DNA of 64,000 bases from Sepioteuthis lessoniana (GCA_963585895.1 CAUZXS010002511.1:79501-143500); one strand, 5' to 3'; positions 1-11,312 are shown, counted from the stretch's first letter. Made by a program: numbers and translations. The notes: a model not told the origin generated them from the sequence alone.

Positions 1-490
1 ATTTAGAGTTAAATCGTTTTAACATCGCAATTCAATATTCTTCATTTAAGTGCTCAGCTTAGTGTTCTCATCTTGGTTGCTATCATAGTCACATTTTGGT
101 TGTTGTATTCTCCAGCCTTCTTCAAGTGTCTCTTGTAGTCAGTAAACTTTATTCAACTAGTGTGAGCAGGTTACTCTCATTCCACTAACTATGCCAAGAG
201 AATATTTCGTATTAGTTAATTCTCCCTTAAGATGTCTCCAATCTCTTCCGCTGAACCAGTGTAAATACGTCACTTCTCAACCACTGCTTGACCCAAGGAT
301 TGAATTTACAGCCACCAGCTAACTAGATACACTTTAAACAGTGCTTATATCCACTATATTATTGTCGCAAAGGACACACCATATGTTCTGAGAGAGAAAA
401 AATATAATCTCAAGAAGGTAACAGATTTGGTCTTTTAATGACAGGAACTGAAAAATATTCTACTCTTATTTTTATTTCTATATTAAAAAC
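1..490. other. AT-rich non-coding DNA, nothing recognised
   Basis: I see no open frame of note, no RNA gene and no repeat matching the rest of the window. Confidence 0.5.
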
Positions 491-493
491 AAG

Positions 494-563
494 ATGAATC
501 TATCTTTTCTTCCCACCCTCATGGGTAAAATAACATGGTAGACTTGATTCTCTAGTTTAATGA
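494..563 (+). mobile_element. SINE A fragment hosting the 157-bp array
   Basis: The segment matches the middle of family A, from the 'gatgaatc' block through 'atgggtaaa' to 'tgagcaacc', and leads straight into the tandem array. The array repeats the next part of the same SINE, so it grew inside this copy. Confidence 0.55.
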
Positions 564-1385
564 GCAACCAATTTCGAAGAAGGATAACTCTGAATTCAAT
601 ACTTAGAATTGGAATCATTTCAAGGTTCTAACGTTATCTTCTGTCTCGTTCTGAAACAAGCAGGAAAACATTTCTTCTTCCAATGTAGATTGGTAGCCCA
701 TCAAGGAGAGTCTTTGATGGGCAACCAGTCTAGGAGAAGGAATACTCTGAATTCAATACTTAGAATTGGAATCATTTCAAGGTTCTAACGTTATCTTCTG
801 TCTCGTTCTGAAACAAGCAGGAAAACATTTCTTCTTCCAATGTAGATTGGTAGCCCATCAAGGAGAGTCTTTGATGGGCAACCAGTCTAGGAGAAGGAAT
901 ACTCTGAATTCAATACTTAGAATTGGAATCATTTCAAGGTTCTAACGTTATCTTCTGTCTCGTTCTGAAACAAGCAGGAAAACATTTCTTCTTCCAATGT
1001 AGATTGGTAGCCCATCAAGGAGAGTCTTTGATGGGCAACCAGTCTAGGAGAAGGAATACTCTGAATTCAATACTTAGAATTGGAATCATTTCAAGGTTCT
1101 AACGTTATCTTCTGTCTTGTTCTGAAACAAGCAGGAAAACATTTCTTCTTCCAATGTAGATCGGTAGCCCATCAAGGAGAGTCTTTGATGGGCAACCAGT
1201 CTAGGAGAAGGAATACTCTGAATTCAATACTTAGAATTGGAATCATTTCAAGGTTCTAACGTTATCTTCTGTCTCGTTCTGAAACAAGCAGGAAAACATT
1301 TCTTCTTCCAATGTAGATTGGTAGCCCATCAAGGAGAGTCTTTGATGGGCAACCAGTCTAGGAGAAGGATAACTCTGAATTCAAA
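564..1385. repeat. 157-bp tandem array, five full copies plus a partial
   Basis: The landmark 'gcaacca' recurs at 564, 721, 878, 1035, 1192 and 1349, exactly 157 bp apart. About 37 bp of each unit is SINE A sequence (gtctaggagaagg...tctgaattcaa). The other 120 bp is unrelated and contains the inverted repeat 'gcccatcaa...ttgatgggc'. Copies are nearly identical: the 1035-1191 unit has 'tgtcttgttc' and 'gatcgg' variants, and the first and last copies are the most diverged. The 61-codon frame inside it is a by-product. Confidence 0.95.
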
Positions 1386-1389
1386 ACCA

Positions 1390-2155
1390 GGTAGGTCTGA
1401 TGATAGAAACTTCAGCTCATAAAAAACTGAGTCGCCCAGAGGATGTCATTCTTCTATGAACGCGTGTTCAGGAATGTTGATTTTCAAGTTAGGCAGGATC
1501 CTTCACCACACTTAGAAAATTGAATTAATACACTCTTTCTACCCTGATTTTTTCTCATCTGGTCTTTGGCCAAACACTCTTGATATTTACGAAGCCTTGT
1601 ATTTGTTTTAAGGATCCTTTATTTTATAAAGTGAAGTTGAGGTGAACACTTTCAGTAGATGTATTAAGGTTGGCATAATAGTCACAACGTTTCAACTATT
1701 CTGCTCTACTGCCTTCATTTTATAATCGGTAATCTTCTGCAAATTTCAATGTTCAATACTTGTGTCGGGCAGTGGCCAAGAATTGAAAGAGACTTGGCAT
1801 GTCTTAACTAGGAGGAATTAACTGATATGAGATATTCTCTTGGCGTGAAAACCATCTGTTCATATCAGTTGGATAAAAATTTCTATTTGAAATTGCCAGA
1901 TTACAGACTATGGGAGACATCCAAAGAAGGTCGAAGAATACAACAGCCCGAATCTCCATGCTCCAACAAGATTGATCTTGGCCTTTGATAAAACTTGATG
2001 TCTTTCCGGTGTATATAATGTAAAATTTTGCCTAGATGTTTTTTTTTTTTGTTTGTTTTTTTCGCTCGTTTTAATCATTTTAAGAGTTGATCGTTTAATA
2101 CTCAATGTGTTTTTCTGAGGTGCGATTTTATATTTTACCTCTACATTCCTGTTAT
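1390..2155. other. Non-coding DNA, nothing recognised
   Basis: No convincing frame or known repeat. A minus-strand 65-codon frame near 1908-2105 is Lys-rich because of T-rich DNA and is not supported as a gene. Confidence 0.4.
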
Positions 2156-2156
2156 G

Positions 2157-2425
2157 TGGAGGCGCTTATAGCCTAACGATTATCGTTGGATGAAATGGAA
2201 TCGACAATCCGAGTTCAAATCCTGGACGAGGTGGTTTGCATTTCACTTCGCGCTCGTGACTTTTAGAAAGGCATGAATCCACCTATTGGTAAACTGTAGG
2301 ACAAACTAAGTTCTTTAGCCTTGGTTAGGTAACCAACTTAAGAGAAGGAAAAATTTGAGTTCAAACTCTTCCAAAAAATTGACCTTGTGTCACATCCTGG
2401 CTATAGCGGAAGGCTTGGTTGATTG
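2157..2425 (+). mobile_element. tRNA-derived SINE, family A
   Basis: The head reads 'gcctaacgattatcgttgg' with a B-box-like 'gagttcaaatcctgg'. The family body follows (catttcac..., gcatgaatcc, gaaggaaaa, ttgaccttgtgtcac) and the copy ends near 'gcggaaggcttggttga'. It is diverged and looks old. Confidence 0.8.
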
Positions 2426-2654
2426 ATTGATTTTTAATGGCATATCAACTCACTTATGGTTATTTAATTCCTATAGGTTAGGGTTGGCGTTCAAATTTTG
2501 ATCAGTGTCGTTGTTTCTTGAGAATATTTTTTGTGCATTGTCCTATTGAACATTAAGAATTTTCAAATATATCTATGAAACCCAAACACGTACAACCACT
2601 CTTGATCAGAGTGGAACTGGAAGTAATGTAAATGAAGAACAACTCCACGCGCCC

Positions 2655-2728
2655 CAAAACTCCAGAACTAGAGCCTCATGATCCGATGTAGTTTTGTGTC
2701 ATACCCAGGATACCGGGGGAAGGGGCTA
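2655..2728 (-). mobile_element. SINE D head fragment
   Basis: A short match to the minus-strand family D head: 'cctcatgatccgatg', then 'gtgtcatacccaggata' and 'ggggga'. Both ends are truncated. Confidence 0.45.
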
Positions 2729-2987
2729 AAAACACATTCTTGTCAAGAAAAGCTATTTTCTTGAAAATTTTAAAACTTCTTTTAATTCTTCAAATGTTAT
2801 AAAAAAAGAGACCTATTTGGGATAAGATTTTATCTTTTTTTTAAATGGTGCTAAAATTCTTTTTACAATATAAGACCAATAAAATATTGACTCAATCTTT
2901 TTGATCTTCTTTAGATTTTAAAACTTGGACTAAGAATTATCAAAAAAAAACATGACGTAAACTAGGCCTCACCCCCCCATTCTTTTC

Positions 2988-3270
2988 TTTACTTTTAAAA
3001 GCTTTATAAAAACGTTCTTTTCTTCCATCAAATTTTTACCAGAAAACTCTTTATTTTCACTTTCAAGGATTTTTATCCAAATTCTCCTTTCACAATGTGA
3101 AATGATTTCAACATTGACTAAAAAATGTTGTTTACTTTTTAAAAGCTTCATAAAAATGTTTCTTCCCTCCATCAAATTCTGCTAGAAACTCTTTATTTTC
3201 ACTTTTAAGGATTTTCATCCAAATGTTCTTTTCACAATGTGATATGATTTGAACATTGACCAAAAATTTG
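2988..3270. repeat. Tandem duplication of about 143 bp, two copies
   Basis: The segment starting 'tacttttaaaagctt' near 2990 recurs at 3133 with the same order of landmarks: aaactctttattttcac, aaggatttt, ttcacaatgtga, aacattgac. Copies differ by scattered substitutions, so the duplication is not recent. Confidence 0.85.
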
Positions 3271-4182
3271 ATTTAATCTTCTGAACCTTTTCATAATCAG
3301 TAAATCTGTATGAATTATATAGATTCTTAAAATCATCTTGTTTCCTCTATAGTCACCCTTGAATAAATATAGAGGGAAAAACAATCCCTTTAAAGATCTT
3401 TGCTACATTTTCCTTTTTTCGTTCTTTTTTCTTTTTCTTTTTAAGGCCTGATAACAGAATTAATCAGAAGACTTGATTTGTTCCCTTAAAACAGTTTATG
3501 GATAAAACCAACTTCAATCTGCTTACTTTATATTCAAACACTTGTTTATTTCATAGATTATCCATTTGTAGGGATTGTAATTATTTATTTATTTATTTCA
3601 CTTTCATATTTCCATTTGGATGTAAAGTCTGTACGAAAAGGGACAGTCACGTATAGCAAAATTTATTTCTATGAGTAATCAAAAAGCCATTGGTTTTTAA
3701 AAGAAAAAAAGATAATGGTTTTAAATTCCTTTTTTTTTCTTCTTTTTTTTAAAATAAAAATAAGACAAATAAGAGAATAACAACAAAACAATCAAGATTT
3801 GTCAAAACGTTAAAATCCCAAATTTACTCAAGACGTATCAAGTTGGTTTGTGGGGGGAGGTAGGTCAGTACAGATATTATTCTTTCTGAGTCTAAATGAG
3901 TTTTTTTTTAAATTTCAAAAGTAACTTTGCCAATAGAGATAGAAAGAGAAATAAAAAAAAAGTGAATCACCACTGTATGACAACTTGGTTGAATTTACAA
4001 TGTTGAAGAAGATGAGTTAGGATTAAGGTTCTTGTATCAGTAAGCAAGTATAGATTTTAAGGGGATCTGGTTGAAAATATTTAAGATAATAAGAGGTTTT
4101 AAAAAGGGATTTAAAAATGTAGTCATAGCATGTTAAGTTGAAGATTTATCCATTTTGCTGTATTTTCTCTTCTCTTCACGAA

Positions 4183-4254
<72 letters not shown>
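4183..4254. repeat. (ATT)n microsatellite
   Basis: About 24 uninterrupted ATT triplets. They read as poly-Ile in a short frame that should not be called a gene. Confidence 0.98.
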
Positions 4255-4257
<3 letters not shown>

Positions 4258-4439
4258 CATCACAAACACATTAAAATAATTCTGTCTTCCTTCTTGCTAC
4301 GATACATATTTATTTATTTTATTATTCATTCTTGAAATTTAGTTTGTGATTCTTTCTTTCGTTTTCATTGTTTTTCCTGTTCTTTTGATATCATTTTCAG
4401 TTTCCAGATTCCTTCAGTTACTTTTTCTCCAACCTTTTC

Positions 4440-4440
<1 letters not shown>

Positions 4441-4470
<30 letters not shown>

Positions 4471-4491
4471 CTTCTTCTTCTTCTTCTTCTT
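4441..4491. repeat. (TTC)n microsatellite
   Basis: About 17 uninterrupted TTC/CTT triplets, a pyrimidine-only strand. Confidence 0.98.
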
Positions 4492-5331
4492 GAATGTCAT
4501 CTTTTACACTTGTCTTCTTCCTTCCTTCTACTTCGCTATTTGATTTTATTCTTCAAGGAAGAAATTGAAACAGTCATAATTAGAATAATATTGAGAATAA
4601 TTATTATTCTTTCTTTTTTTTTTTCAAATTTGAATGTCTTATTAGAATTATTGTTATTATTCCAATTCGTTATAATTCAACTTTTATTTATTTTATGAAT
4701 GTTTTTATTATTTAAGTTGTTATTATTCTACTAATGATTATTTATTTATTTATTCATTTATTTATTATTATTGAAATGTACATTAAAACCACATATGGAT
4801 TCATTGCTCCTTTTTATCCACAATCTGCTTTAAAGAAAGATAACTCTTCCCACCCTTGTCCCCAACATCCATCTCTTAAAATCTGTCAAAACGTACTTGA
4901 CAGAGTCTCCAAACATTTCAAACAAATCCCTTTCTCAAACAAGGATATCTTTAAATGTCAAAGCAGAAGATTTTCAGGAATCATATATTTATTTAGTTAT
5001 TTATTTATTAAAAAAAAATTTTTAAATAGTAATGAGGAAAAAAAATCAATCTTTATTTCCTACTTTCTTTATTGCATTCTTTCTTTTGTAAATTTCCTTA
5101 AAATATATAAATCTTCTAAAAGTAAAAAAAAAAACAACAAAAAACAAAATCGCCAAAGATATAAAAGAAAGAAACGCACATATTTTATTTCTTTATTTAT
5201 TTAGTTAAGATTTTCAAATCTCTCGACATAAGAAGGCTTTTCCAAATAAGCTTCTTACATTTAGGTTATCAGAGATTCACACTGGTTTTATTTCTCTTAT
5301 ATCTCGGAAGGTAGAAAAAAAACAACAACAG

Positions 5332-5336
<5 letters not shown>

Positions 5337-5386
<50 letters not shown>
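5337..5386. repeat. (CA)n microsatellite
   Basis: About 25 uninterrupted CA dinucleotides, one of few long CA tracts in a window dominated by TA tracts. Confidence 0.98.
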
Positions 5387-5388
<2 letters not shown>

Positions 5389-5819
5389 TCAGAGTGAGAA
5401 AAAAAGAAACGGAAAGAAAAACTTATTGATAATCCTCCTAAAATATTTTTTTTGAATCTTCTGACTTTTTTTTAAAAAAAAATTGATTTGTAGATGTGAT
5501 GAATACGATAAAAAACCTCATAGCTTTAACCTCTAGATGTAGTTTGTGTCAACAGTAAATGTTAAGCACTTAGATCACAGGATAAGCAAAGATCTTGTCA
5601 TTTATCTTGTTTTATTTGAAAATAAAGCAATGAAAAGAAGGAAAAAAGTCTTTTGGGATTTCACGACGTGCAATAAATGATACTTATAGAGAGAGATTAT
5701 CTCACTACTTACTCCTCTTAGCTCAGTTTATATCTTATTCAATTTGGTATTTTTTTTTTTGTCTCGGCCAGAATATTCTCTCTGTCTCTGTCTCTCTCTC
5801 TCTATCACACACACAAATT

Positions 5820-6040
5820 AGCCCTGACGACGGGGTTTAGAATATGCAGAGGGATAAGGCTTGGGTACGATACTAAAAAAGGGAGTGTCTTGTGTATGAC
5901 ATTAAACTTCACCAGACTGTGGAGCTCCGATTCTAGGAGTGGGGAGTATTCCTCTTTTGACATTATTTCTAGATCCTCTCTGACCCGGAGTGGTCGTATC
6001 TGTTAGGGTCCCATATATGGGTCAAATAGATTTGTTTTAA
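5820..6040 (+). mobile_element. SINE D head, diverged
   Basis: It follows the family D order: ggggt...agaatatgcagaggg, gtgtcttgtgtatgac, actaaac, ggagtattcc, tgacccggagtgg, gggtcccatatatgggtc. The AT-rich tail seen in longer copies is not clear here. Confidence 0.7.
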
Positions 6041-6215
6041 AACCATTCGTATTCGATAGGACCGTGTAGAAAAAACTCTCTTAAGAAACTACAAGACAAA
6101 AAATGTAAATATGAACGCACAATGTGTATATTTCCCTAACCTCTGGGCATGAAATAACCCGAGGTGGGTTTACATTCCGTTAAAATCTATAAACCATACA
6201 TACATACATACATAC

Positions 6216-6493
6216 ATGTTTACCAACCTCTCCGCTCGGGCAGGATATGACACAAGGTCAATTTTTTAAGCGGAGTTTAACAGGTTTGAATTCAGAGTTT
6301 TCCTTCTCCTACACTAAGGCTGAAGAAACCAGTCTGTCCTACTATTTACCCATAGCTGGAAGGAGAATAATTGGATTTATACCTTTCTCAAAGGTATTAG
6401 TGCTATGTGAAATGCAATCAGTCTCGTCCAGGATTTGAACTCGTGTCGCCGTGTCCATTTTCTACGACGATAACCATTACACCACGGGCACAT
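6216..6493 (-). mobile_element. SINE A, near full length
   Basis: Plus-strand order is the reverse of the family: 'ctccgctcgggcaggatatg', 'gacacaaggtcaa', 'gaattcagagttttcc', 'tacccatagctggaagg', 'ccaggatttgaactcg' and finally 'taaccattacaccacggg'. Runs of 'tacatacatacatg' on both sides may be a target duplication, but their simple sequence makes this uncertain. Confidence 0.9.
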
Positions 6494-6605
6494 CTATTGA
6501 TACATACATACATGCGCACACACACGAGAAAGTATTGAAAAGTTTTTAGCTCAATCAAGAAGGAAATGTCCTAGAGCCATGAATCATGTTATTCCTTGCT
6601 CGGGG

Positions 6606-6748
6606 TAAATAGGAGGGCTGATTCGGTTCTTTAGCATTGGTTTGTCAACCGGTTTAAGAGAAGAAAAATTCTGAATTCAAACAATGTTTATCCCGCTTAA
6701 AAATTGACCTTGTGTCACATCCTGCCAGTGGCAGAGGGGGTTGGGTTG
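6606..6748 (+). mobile_element. SINE A, 5'-truncated
   Basis: Only the 3' half is present, from 'gggtaaataggagggctga' through 'ttgaccttgtgtcacatcc' to the 'ggcagagggggttgg' end. Confidence 0.75.
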
Positions 6749-7049
6749 ATACATGTATGATATTCTATGTATTCATCTCAGAGTTCAACACAGTATCAGG
6801 CTAAATCAGAACAGCTGGAACTTATTGTGTGAAAATATTTGAATTATACTTTTGCTACTTGTGTTTCTTGGTGCTTTATACTATTGTGCACTGTCTGATT
6901 GGCTGACACCGTCTCAACGAAATTAGATCAACATTCAAGAAGCTAGAAAATAAACTAATAATGATATCATCTTATTCATTTTGGTCTACGAGGTCTGAAG
7001 ACCTGTTAGCTGGTCATTGTTGTCATCACTTATATATTCTATATTGCAT

Positions 7050-7700
7050 AAGGTGGAAGTCGTAGATGCATTTCTATTCAGTATTTTTGATTATCTCATA
7101 CATTATCCAATCTAGTCTTTAAATTTTTTTAATGAAAGGGCATTCATCACTACTGATGGTAGTTTGTTCCAAGAGTCAACTACACTTATTATTAAAGAAA
7201 ATTGGTTGTCTTGTAATATCTTTTTGAGAGTTTTATTTCATATTCTCTTGTAATACTTCCTTGATTAATGGATAGTAGGTTGGAATTTTCAGAGTAAACA
7301 TCATGTATATATTTATAGACTTCAATCATATCTCCATTGGCTTGATGATGATATAGACTAGACACCTTGATCCTTTCTCAATCTCTTCATATGGTACGTT
7401 CTTCAATTTAGGTATCAATTTAATAGCTCTTTTTTTCTACTCTTTCTATGAGTCTTGGGGCATCAAATAACTTTACTGGATTTTAGGTGGGATCTTACCA
7501 AAGCAATAAACAAGCATCTTGCCATCCATATATTGATATGTTCTGCATACTAATCAGTATTTTATTTGCTTGTGAATTTCAGTGTTTGGAAAATTTTAGC
7601 TCTGAGTCAGCATTTATACCCAGATCACTGTAATATCTTTTTCTTTGTGTTTTAGATTATTTTTCCTATTATGGCGTATCTTAAATTTAGATATGTTAAA
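7050..7700 (-). pseudogene. CR1/L2-like LINE, reverse transcriptase C-terminal relic
   Basis: On the minus strand I can follow a broken frame through pieces such as 'RAIKLIPKLKN', 'YEE' and a tail around 'LNSF/LKKFKD-LD'. This block order (RRATKLIP, YEERL, GDMIEV, SWNxLP, LNxFKxxLD) is standard at the end of CR1/L2-type reverse transcriptases. Multiple frameshifts and stops are present and no endonuclease or catalytic core is visible. The assignment to CR1/L2 rather than a neighbouring clade is inferred. Confidence 0.65.
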
Positions 7701-7917
7701 TTTGCTCAAATGAATCTCTGGAAGAAGCTCAGATGAAAGGACTCCTTTCCAATCCCCTCATATACATAGCATCACCTTTGGATGAAAACCAGCCTTTGGT
7801 ATGGTTTGTAGTAGTTCATTTTGTCATAATCTCTTGAGTTTCATATTGTAAAGACTAGACACCTTGATCCTTTCTCAATCTCTTCATATAGTATGTTCCT
7901 CAATTCAGGCACTTCCC

Positions 7918-8012
7918 AGGTATGGGTTAAATAGTACCACTACTGTTCTTCTAGGAGAATATCTTTGGTATTAAATAACTTACAAAGGTTGATATGCCAT
8001 TAAACAAAGAAA
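7918..8012 (+). mobile_element. SINE B 3' fragment inside the LINE relic
   Basis: It carries 'gggttaaatagtaccac', 'tgttcttctagga' and the shared tail 'aaggttgatatgccatt'. The 5' tRNA-like head is missing. Confidence 0.75.
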
Positions 8013-8024
8013 CCAAGAAACCAA

Positions 8025-8229
8025 TCATTGAAAGAGTAAAAGAAAAGAGCTATTAAATTGAAGAACCTAGTTTGCCCTACTAGTTACCCATAGCTGGAGG
8101 GAAAATAATTGGATTCATATCTTTCCCAGGTGTATTAGTGCTATGTGAAATGCAATCAGTCTCGTCTAGGTTTTGAACTCGTTTCGCCGTGTCCAATTTA
8201 ATAGCTCTTTTCTTTTACTCCTTCAATGA
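8025..8229. repeat. 36-nt inverted repeat flanking a SINE A fragment
   Basis: The left arm 8025-8060 and right arm 8194-8229 are reverse complements with only one or two mismatches (core 'aaaagaaaagagctatta'). Both arms derive from the LINE relic. The interior, 8061-8193, is a minus-strand SINE A fragment with 'tacccatagctgg', 'gtgaaatgcaatcag' and 'gaactcg'. Confidence 0.8.
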
Positions 8230-8469
8230 GCTTTCTATCGTTAACGAGTCTTGGGGACCTAATAACATTACTGAATTTTAGGTGGGATCTTACTAAAGCA
8301 ATAACTAAGCGTCTTGCCATCCATATATTCATATAATCTATATATCAATCAGGGTATTTTATTTGCTTTTCTAACGCGAATTTCAATGTTTGGAAAATAC
8401 TTTATTATTTTAAACAACCAAAATAAAAAGCTCAGGAACAATAAAACTAGTTCATTTAAAACAACATCA

Positions 8470-8473
<4 letters not shown>

Positions 8474-8538
<65 letters not shown>
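8474..8538. repeat. (TA)n microsatellite
   Basis: About 32 TA dinucleotides. The 91- and 93-codon Tyr-Ile frames through it are artefacts. Confidence 0.98.
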
Positions 8539-8541
<3 letters not shown>

Positions 8542-8857
8542 AAGTTCATAACGACCAGAAATAGATTTATTATGGAAACACTAAATTGAAGTTTTTTCGT
8601 CAAATTTATTATATATATATACACACACATGAAGATCGTTCAAAACGTTCTAAGCCTTACCCAGAAAAAAAGAGCCATAGCTAAATATCTTTTGTGGGGA
8701 TACACCACTACTTCTTAAAAAAAGCTAATGTCTTAATTTTTGTATTGGTGAGGCTCATATAAAGGTGAGAGATGTGCGACAAATCTAAAATCTGCGTGAG
8801 ACTTTGGAATTTTGAACGAACCTTATATATATAGATATATATATATACTCTACAAAA

Positions 8858-9110
8858 CATGACTTGTATGACCACTTACCTCCTATCTCACAAACCATCC
8901 ACTGACCACTGCTGGAGAAGTAAGGGCAATGTTCTCCTATGTACACATTCGCATAGACAAACAAGTATTGGCTGACCAACAAGAACTTGCATTAACCCAC
9001 TCTGTGCAGACACTGAGTGCCGTCTGCAGTACCTACCAAAAACGACGACCGAAAGGGTCGGCAGGCGAGAGAGTCGAGGGAACCAATGCTGTTGACACAC
9101 CCTGATGATG

Positions 9111-9112
<2 letters not shown>
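8858..9112 (+). pseudogene. LINE 3' end fragment (endonuclease-RT family)
   Basis: Plus strand reads the family's C-terminal block: 'tatgaccacttacctcc' gives YDHLPP, followed by 'ISQTI', the Cys-His segment around 'actgctggagaagtaagg', and ends in 'cctgatgatga'. Frameshifts break it. The same block occurs at 19.0, 41.4, 46.2 and 52.1 kb. Confidence 0.7.

Positions 9113-9113
<1 letters not shown>

Positions 9114-9152
<39 letters not shown>
9114..9152. repeat. (TA)n tract abutting the mariner end
   Basis: About 19 TA units lead directly into the mariner left terminus, consistent with TA being the target site. Confidence 0.95.
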
Positions 9153-9155
<3 letters not shown>

Positions 9156-10049
9156 TGCATTCAATAAGTTTCCAGACTTTTTTTGTACAGGCATTTAAAA
9201 TTGTCGTAGACACTTGAAAATTCAGTATATTATTGCTATACATCTTATGAGATGACAGACCAAGTTTTAGGGTTTCACCTTCAAATGAACAGCTACAGCA
9301 GGAATTGAAATACACCCTTCTAAAGCCTGATTGTCACTGCTGGTGAATTTCAAAAATGCAATCTGGACGTGAGGACACTTTAGAAGAACGATATGCAATA
9401 AAATTCTGTTTTAAACTTGGAAAAAATGCCACAGAAACGTATGGAACACTTCAGATTGCTTTTGGAGCATCTTGCATGAATCGAGCATCAGTTTTTTAGT
9501 GGCATAAGAGATTCAAAGAAGGCAGGGAGTCTGTGATGGATGATGAGAGGTGTGGGAGGAGTAAGGAAGTCAATACAGTCAAGTTGATTGGCCAAAAGGT
9601 TAGGGTTAGGGTTACTATGTTGAGGTTTTAAGAGAGTTCAGGAAGAGATTCGCTCGGAAGAGGCCAGCACTCTTCAAATCGGGTCAGTGGCATTTCCACC
9701 AGGACAATACACCAGTCCACAACTCCATCTTTGTCACAGACTATTTGACCAAGATGGGCATCAAGACAGTTCCTCACCCTCCCTATAGTCCAGACTTTGC
9801 TCCCTGTGACTTTTGCTTATTCCCTTAGCTCAGAGGCTGTCGTTATGAGACAATTGAGGAGATGAACGAGGCTGTGACAAAGATCATTGATACGCTCACA
9901 CAAGAGGACTTCCAGAAGTTGTTGGAATGGTACAACAAGTGCATTGCAGCCGGAGGAGATTACTTCGAAGGGGACTAGAGTTTCCTGTGTGTACTATCAA
10001 TAAAAGTGCCCATACGAAAAAAGTCTGGAAGCTTATTTGATGATCCTCG
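9153..10049 (+). mobile_element. Internally deleted mariner element
   Basis: Near-matching terminal inverted repeats are visible: left 'aataagtttccagactttt' (from 9172), right the reverse complement of 'aaaagtctggaagcttatt' (ending near 10038). TA dinucleotides flank both ends, as expected for Tc1/mariner. At about 0.9 kb it is shorter than the usual 1.3 kb. The middle of the transposase is missing at a junction near 9598-9614. Confidence 0.9.
9356..9978 (+). pseudogene. Mariner transposase relic
   Basis: Mariner transposases cut and paste DNA using a D,D34D active site. Translation from 9356 gives an N-terminal helix-turn-helix region (EERYAIKFCFKLGKNATETY, then an in-frame stop before WHKRFKEGRESV). 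The C-terminal half resumes after 9614 with 'HQDNTPVHNS', which holds the second catalytic Asp, and 'PPYSPDFAPCDF' with the third. A stop follows 'LFP'. The central segment with the first Asp (the DESW region) is deleted, so the protein cannot be active. It ends at the tag at 9976-9978. Confidence 0.9.
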
Positions 10050-10469
10050 TATATAAGGTTTAAAAAATAGATTTAGTCTAAACTTTTTATTCATTACATG
10101 CAAATTAATATATTCCCTCTTCTTGTAATTGTTTTATCTTAAAAGGAGAAAAGTCATTATTTCTTTATATACAATGGTATGATCAATAAAGACAGTTTTT
10201 TAAATTAAGGTTTATATATACATATATGTATATGTGTGTGTGTGCATTGAAAGCTATCCTCATCAGACAAAAGCTATACACAGAATAAACATATCACCAG
10301 GACACCAAAGTCAAAGTTTTCTGCTTTCATCATTTATAATCCCCACCTACACTGCCCCAGCTAAATCAGATGTCAATGAGTGCTTTGGTACTGTGACGTC
10401 ACTCCAACGTGACGAGACGAGGCATTCAAATGAGAATAGCAGGTAAAATGCATTATATGTTACCTTTAT

Positions 10470-10471
<2 letters not shown>

Positions 10472-10533
<62 letters not shown>
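10472..10533. repeat. (TA)n microsatellite
   Basis: About 31 uninterrupted TA units. Confidence 0.97.
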
Positions 10534-10537
<4 letters not shown>

Positions 10538-10586
10538 CTTTTATCTAATACATATATATGCGTTAACCGAAGTTACTTTCATCCAC

Positions 10587-10674
<88 letters not shown>
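10587..10674. repeat. Compound (TA)n(TG)n(GA)n microsatellite
   Basis: Three dinucleotide tracts run on without a break: TA to about 10606, TG to 10628, GA to 10674. The short Arg-Glu frame is an artefact. Confidence 0.97.
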
Positions 10675-10676
<2 letters not shown>

Positions 10677-11088
10677 AACAGAGACAAAGATTATTGAAAA
10701 AGTGATACCTGCACACAACATATATTATTCATTATTTACCTGGTTTTTCAGCTATGAGCAAGTTTTGACACGGACGTTTTTTTTTAAGTGAGACTCTCTT
10801 GCATACAGTTGGTTAGTGCCAGCAAAAGCTTTGTTACATCATTATTTAGAACCTGGCAAAACACAGACCTTTTCAAGGTTGCTTCAGTAAGGGCTGAACC
10901 ATGACTTGTCATCTCTCCATCACGCCTCTACACTTCCGCTAAGTTGATGGGGAGTTTATGGTGAGCACCCTCACATAACATGAGTTTACCATCGTTTTCT
11001 TAATTCTTGCTGCTTTGTATCTACCTTGTTCTTACTTTTACCCATTCACTGTGATTGACAGAGCTTCGTTTACAAAATAAATTTCTGG

Positions 11089-11312
11089 TTTAATGGCCTA
11101 TCAACCTTCCTGTGTCATTTAATGTCAAAGCCATCCTTATAAAAGAATAGCAGTGGTACTATTTGACCCGTAGCTGTGATGATAAGGAGGTTCGCACCTT
11201 CCCAAGGGCATTAGTCCGAAATTGAACATAATAACACGACTGAAGATCGAACTCGTTTACTACGATATCACAGTCCGGGGTTTAAACCACAATATCACAA
11301 TACCTCCCTTAA
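11089..11312 (-). mobile_element. tRNA-derived SINE, family B
   Basis: Reverse-strand copy with the tail (taatggcctatcaacc), 'caaagccatcctta', 'agtggtactattt', 'aagggcattagtccg', and the B-box region 'gatcgaactcg'. The head toward 11300 is worn. Confidence 0.8.

Larger units (their letters stand above)
3290..5330. other. AT-rich low-complexity DNA
   Basis: Long A/T runs with no recognisable gene. It holds the (ATT)n and (TTC)n tracts listed separately. The 156-codon frame at 4734-5204 is Ile/Phe/Tyr/Lys-rich with no domain, as expected in AT-rich DNA. Confidence 0.5.
7845..8400 (-). pseudogene. Second copy of the same LINE 3' end, broken by SINEs
   Basis: Blocks of the 7050-7700 relic reappear in the same order: 'gactagacaccttgatcc' near 7852, 'aatagctcttttc' near 8201, 'gtgggatctta' near 8283 and 'cttgccatccatatatt' near 8312. 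SINE B and A fragments lie between the blocks. No frame is left. Confidence 0.65.

Noticed and set aside
4138..4543. Poly-Ile and poly-Phe short frames
   Set aside because: Direct translations of (ATT)n and (TTC)n microsatellites.
4734..5204. 156-codon frame as a gene
   Set aside because: Residue use mirrors AT-rich DNA (Ile, Phe, Lys, Tyr) and no domain or conserved block is visible.
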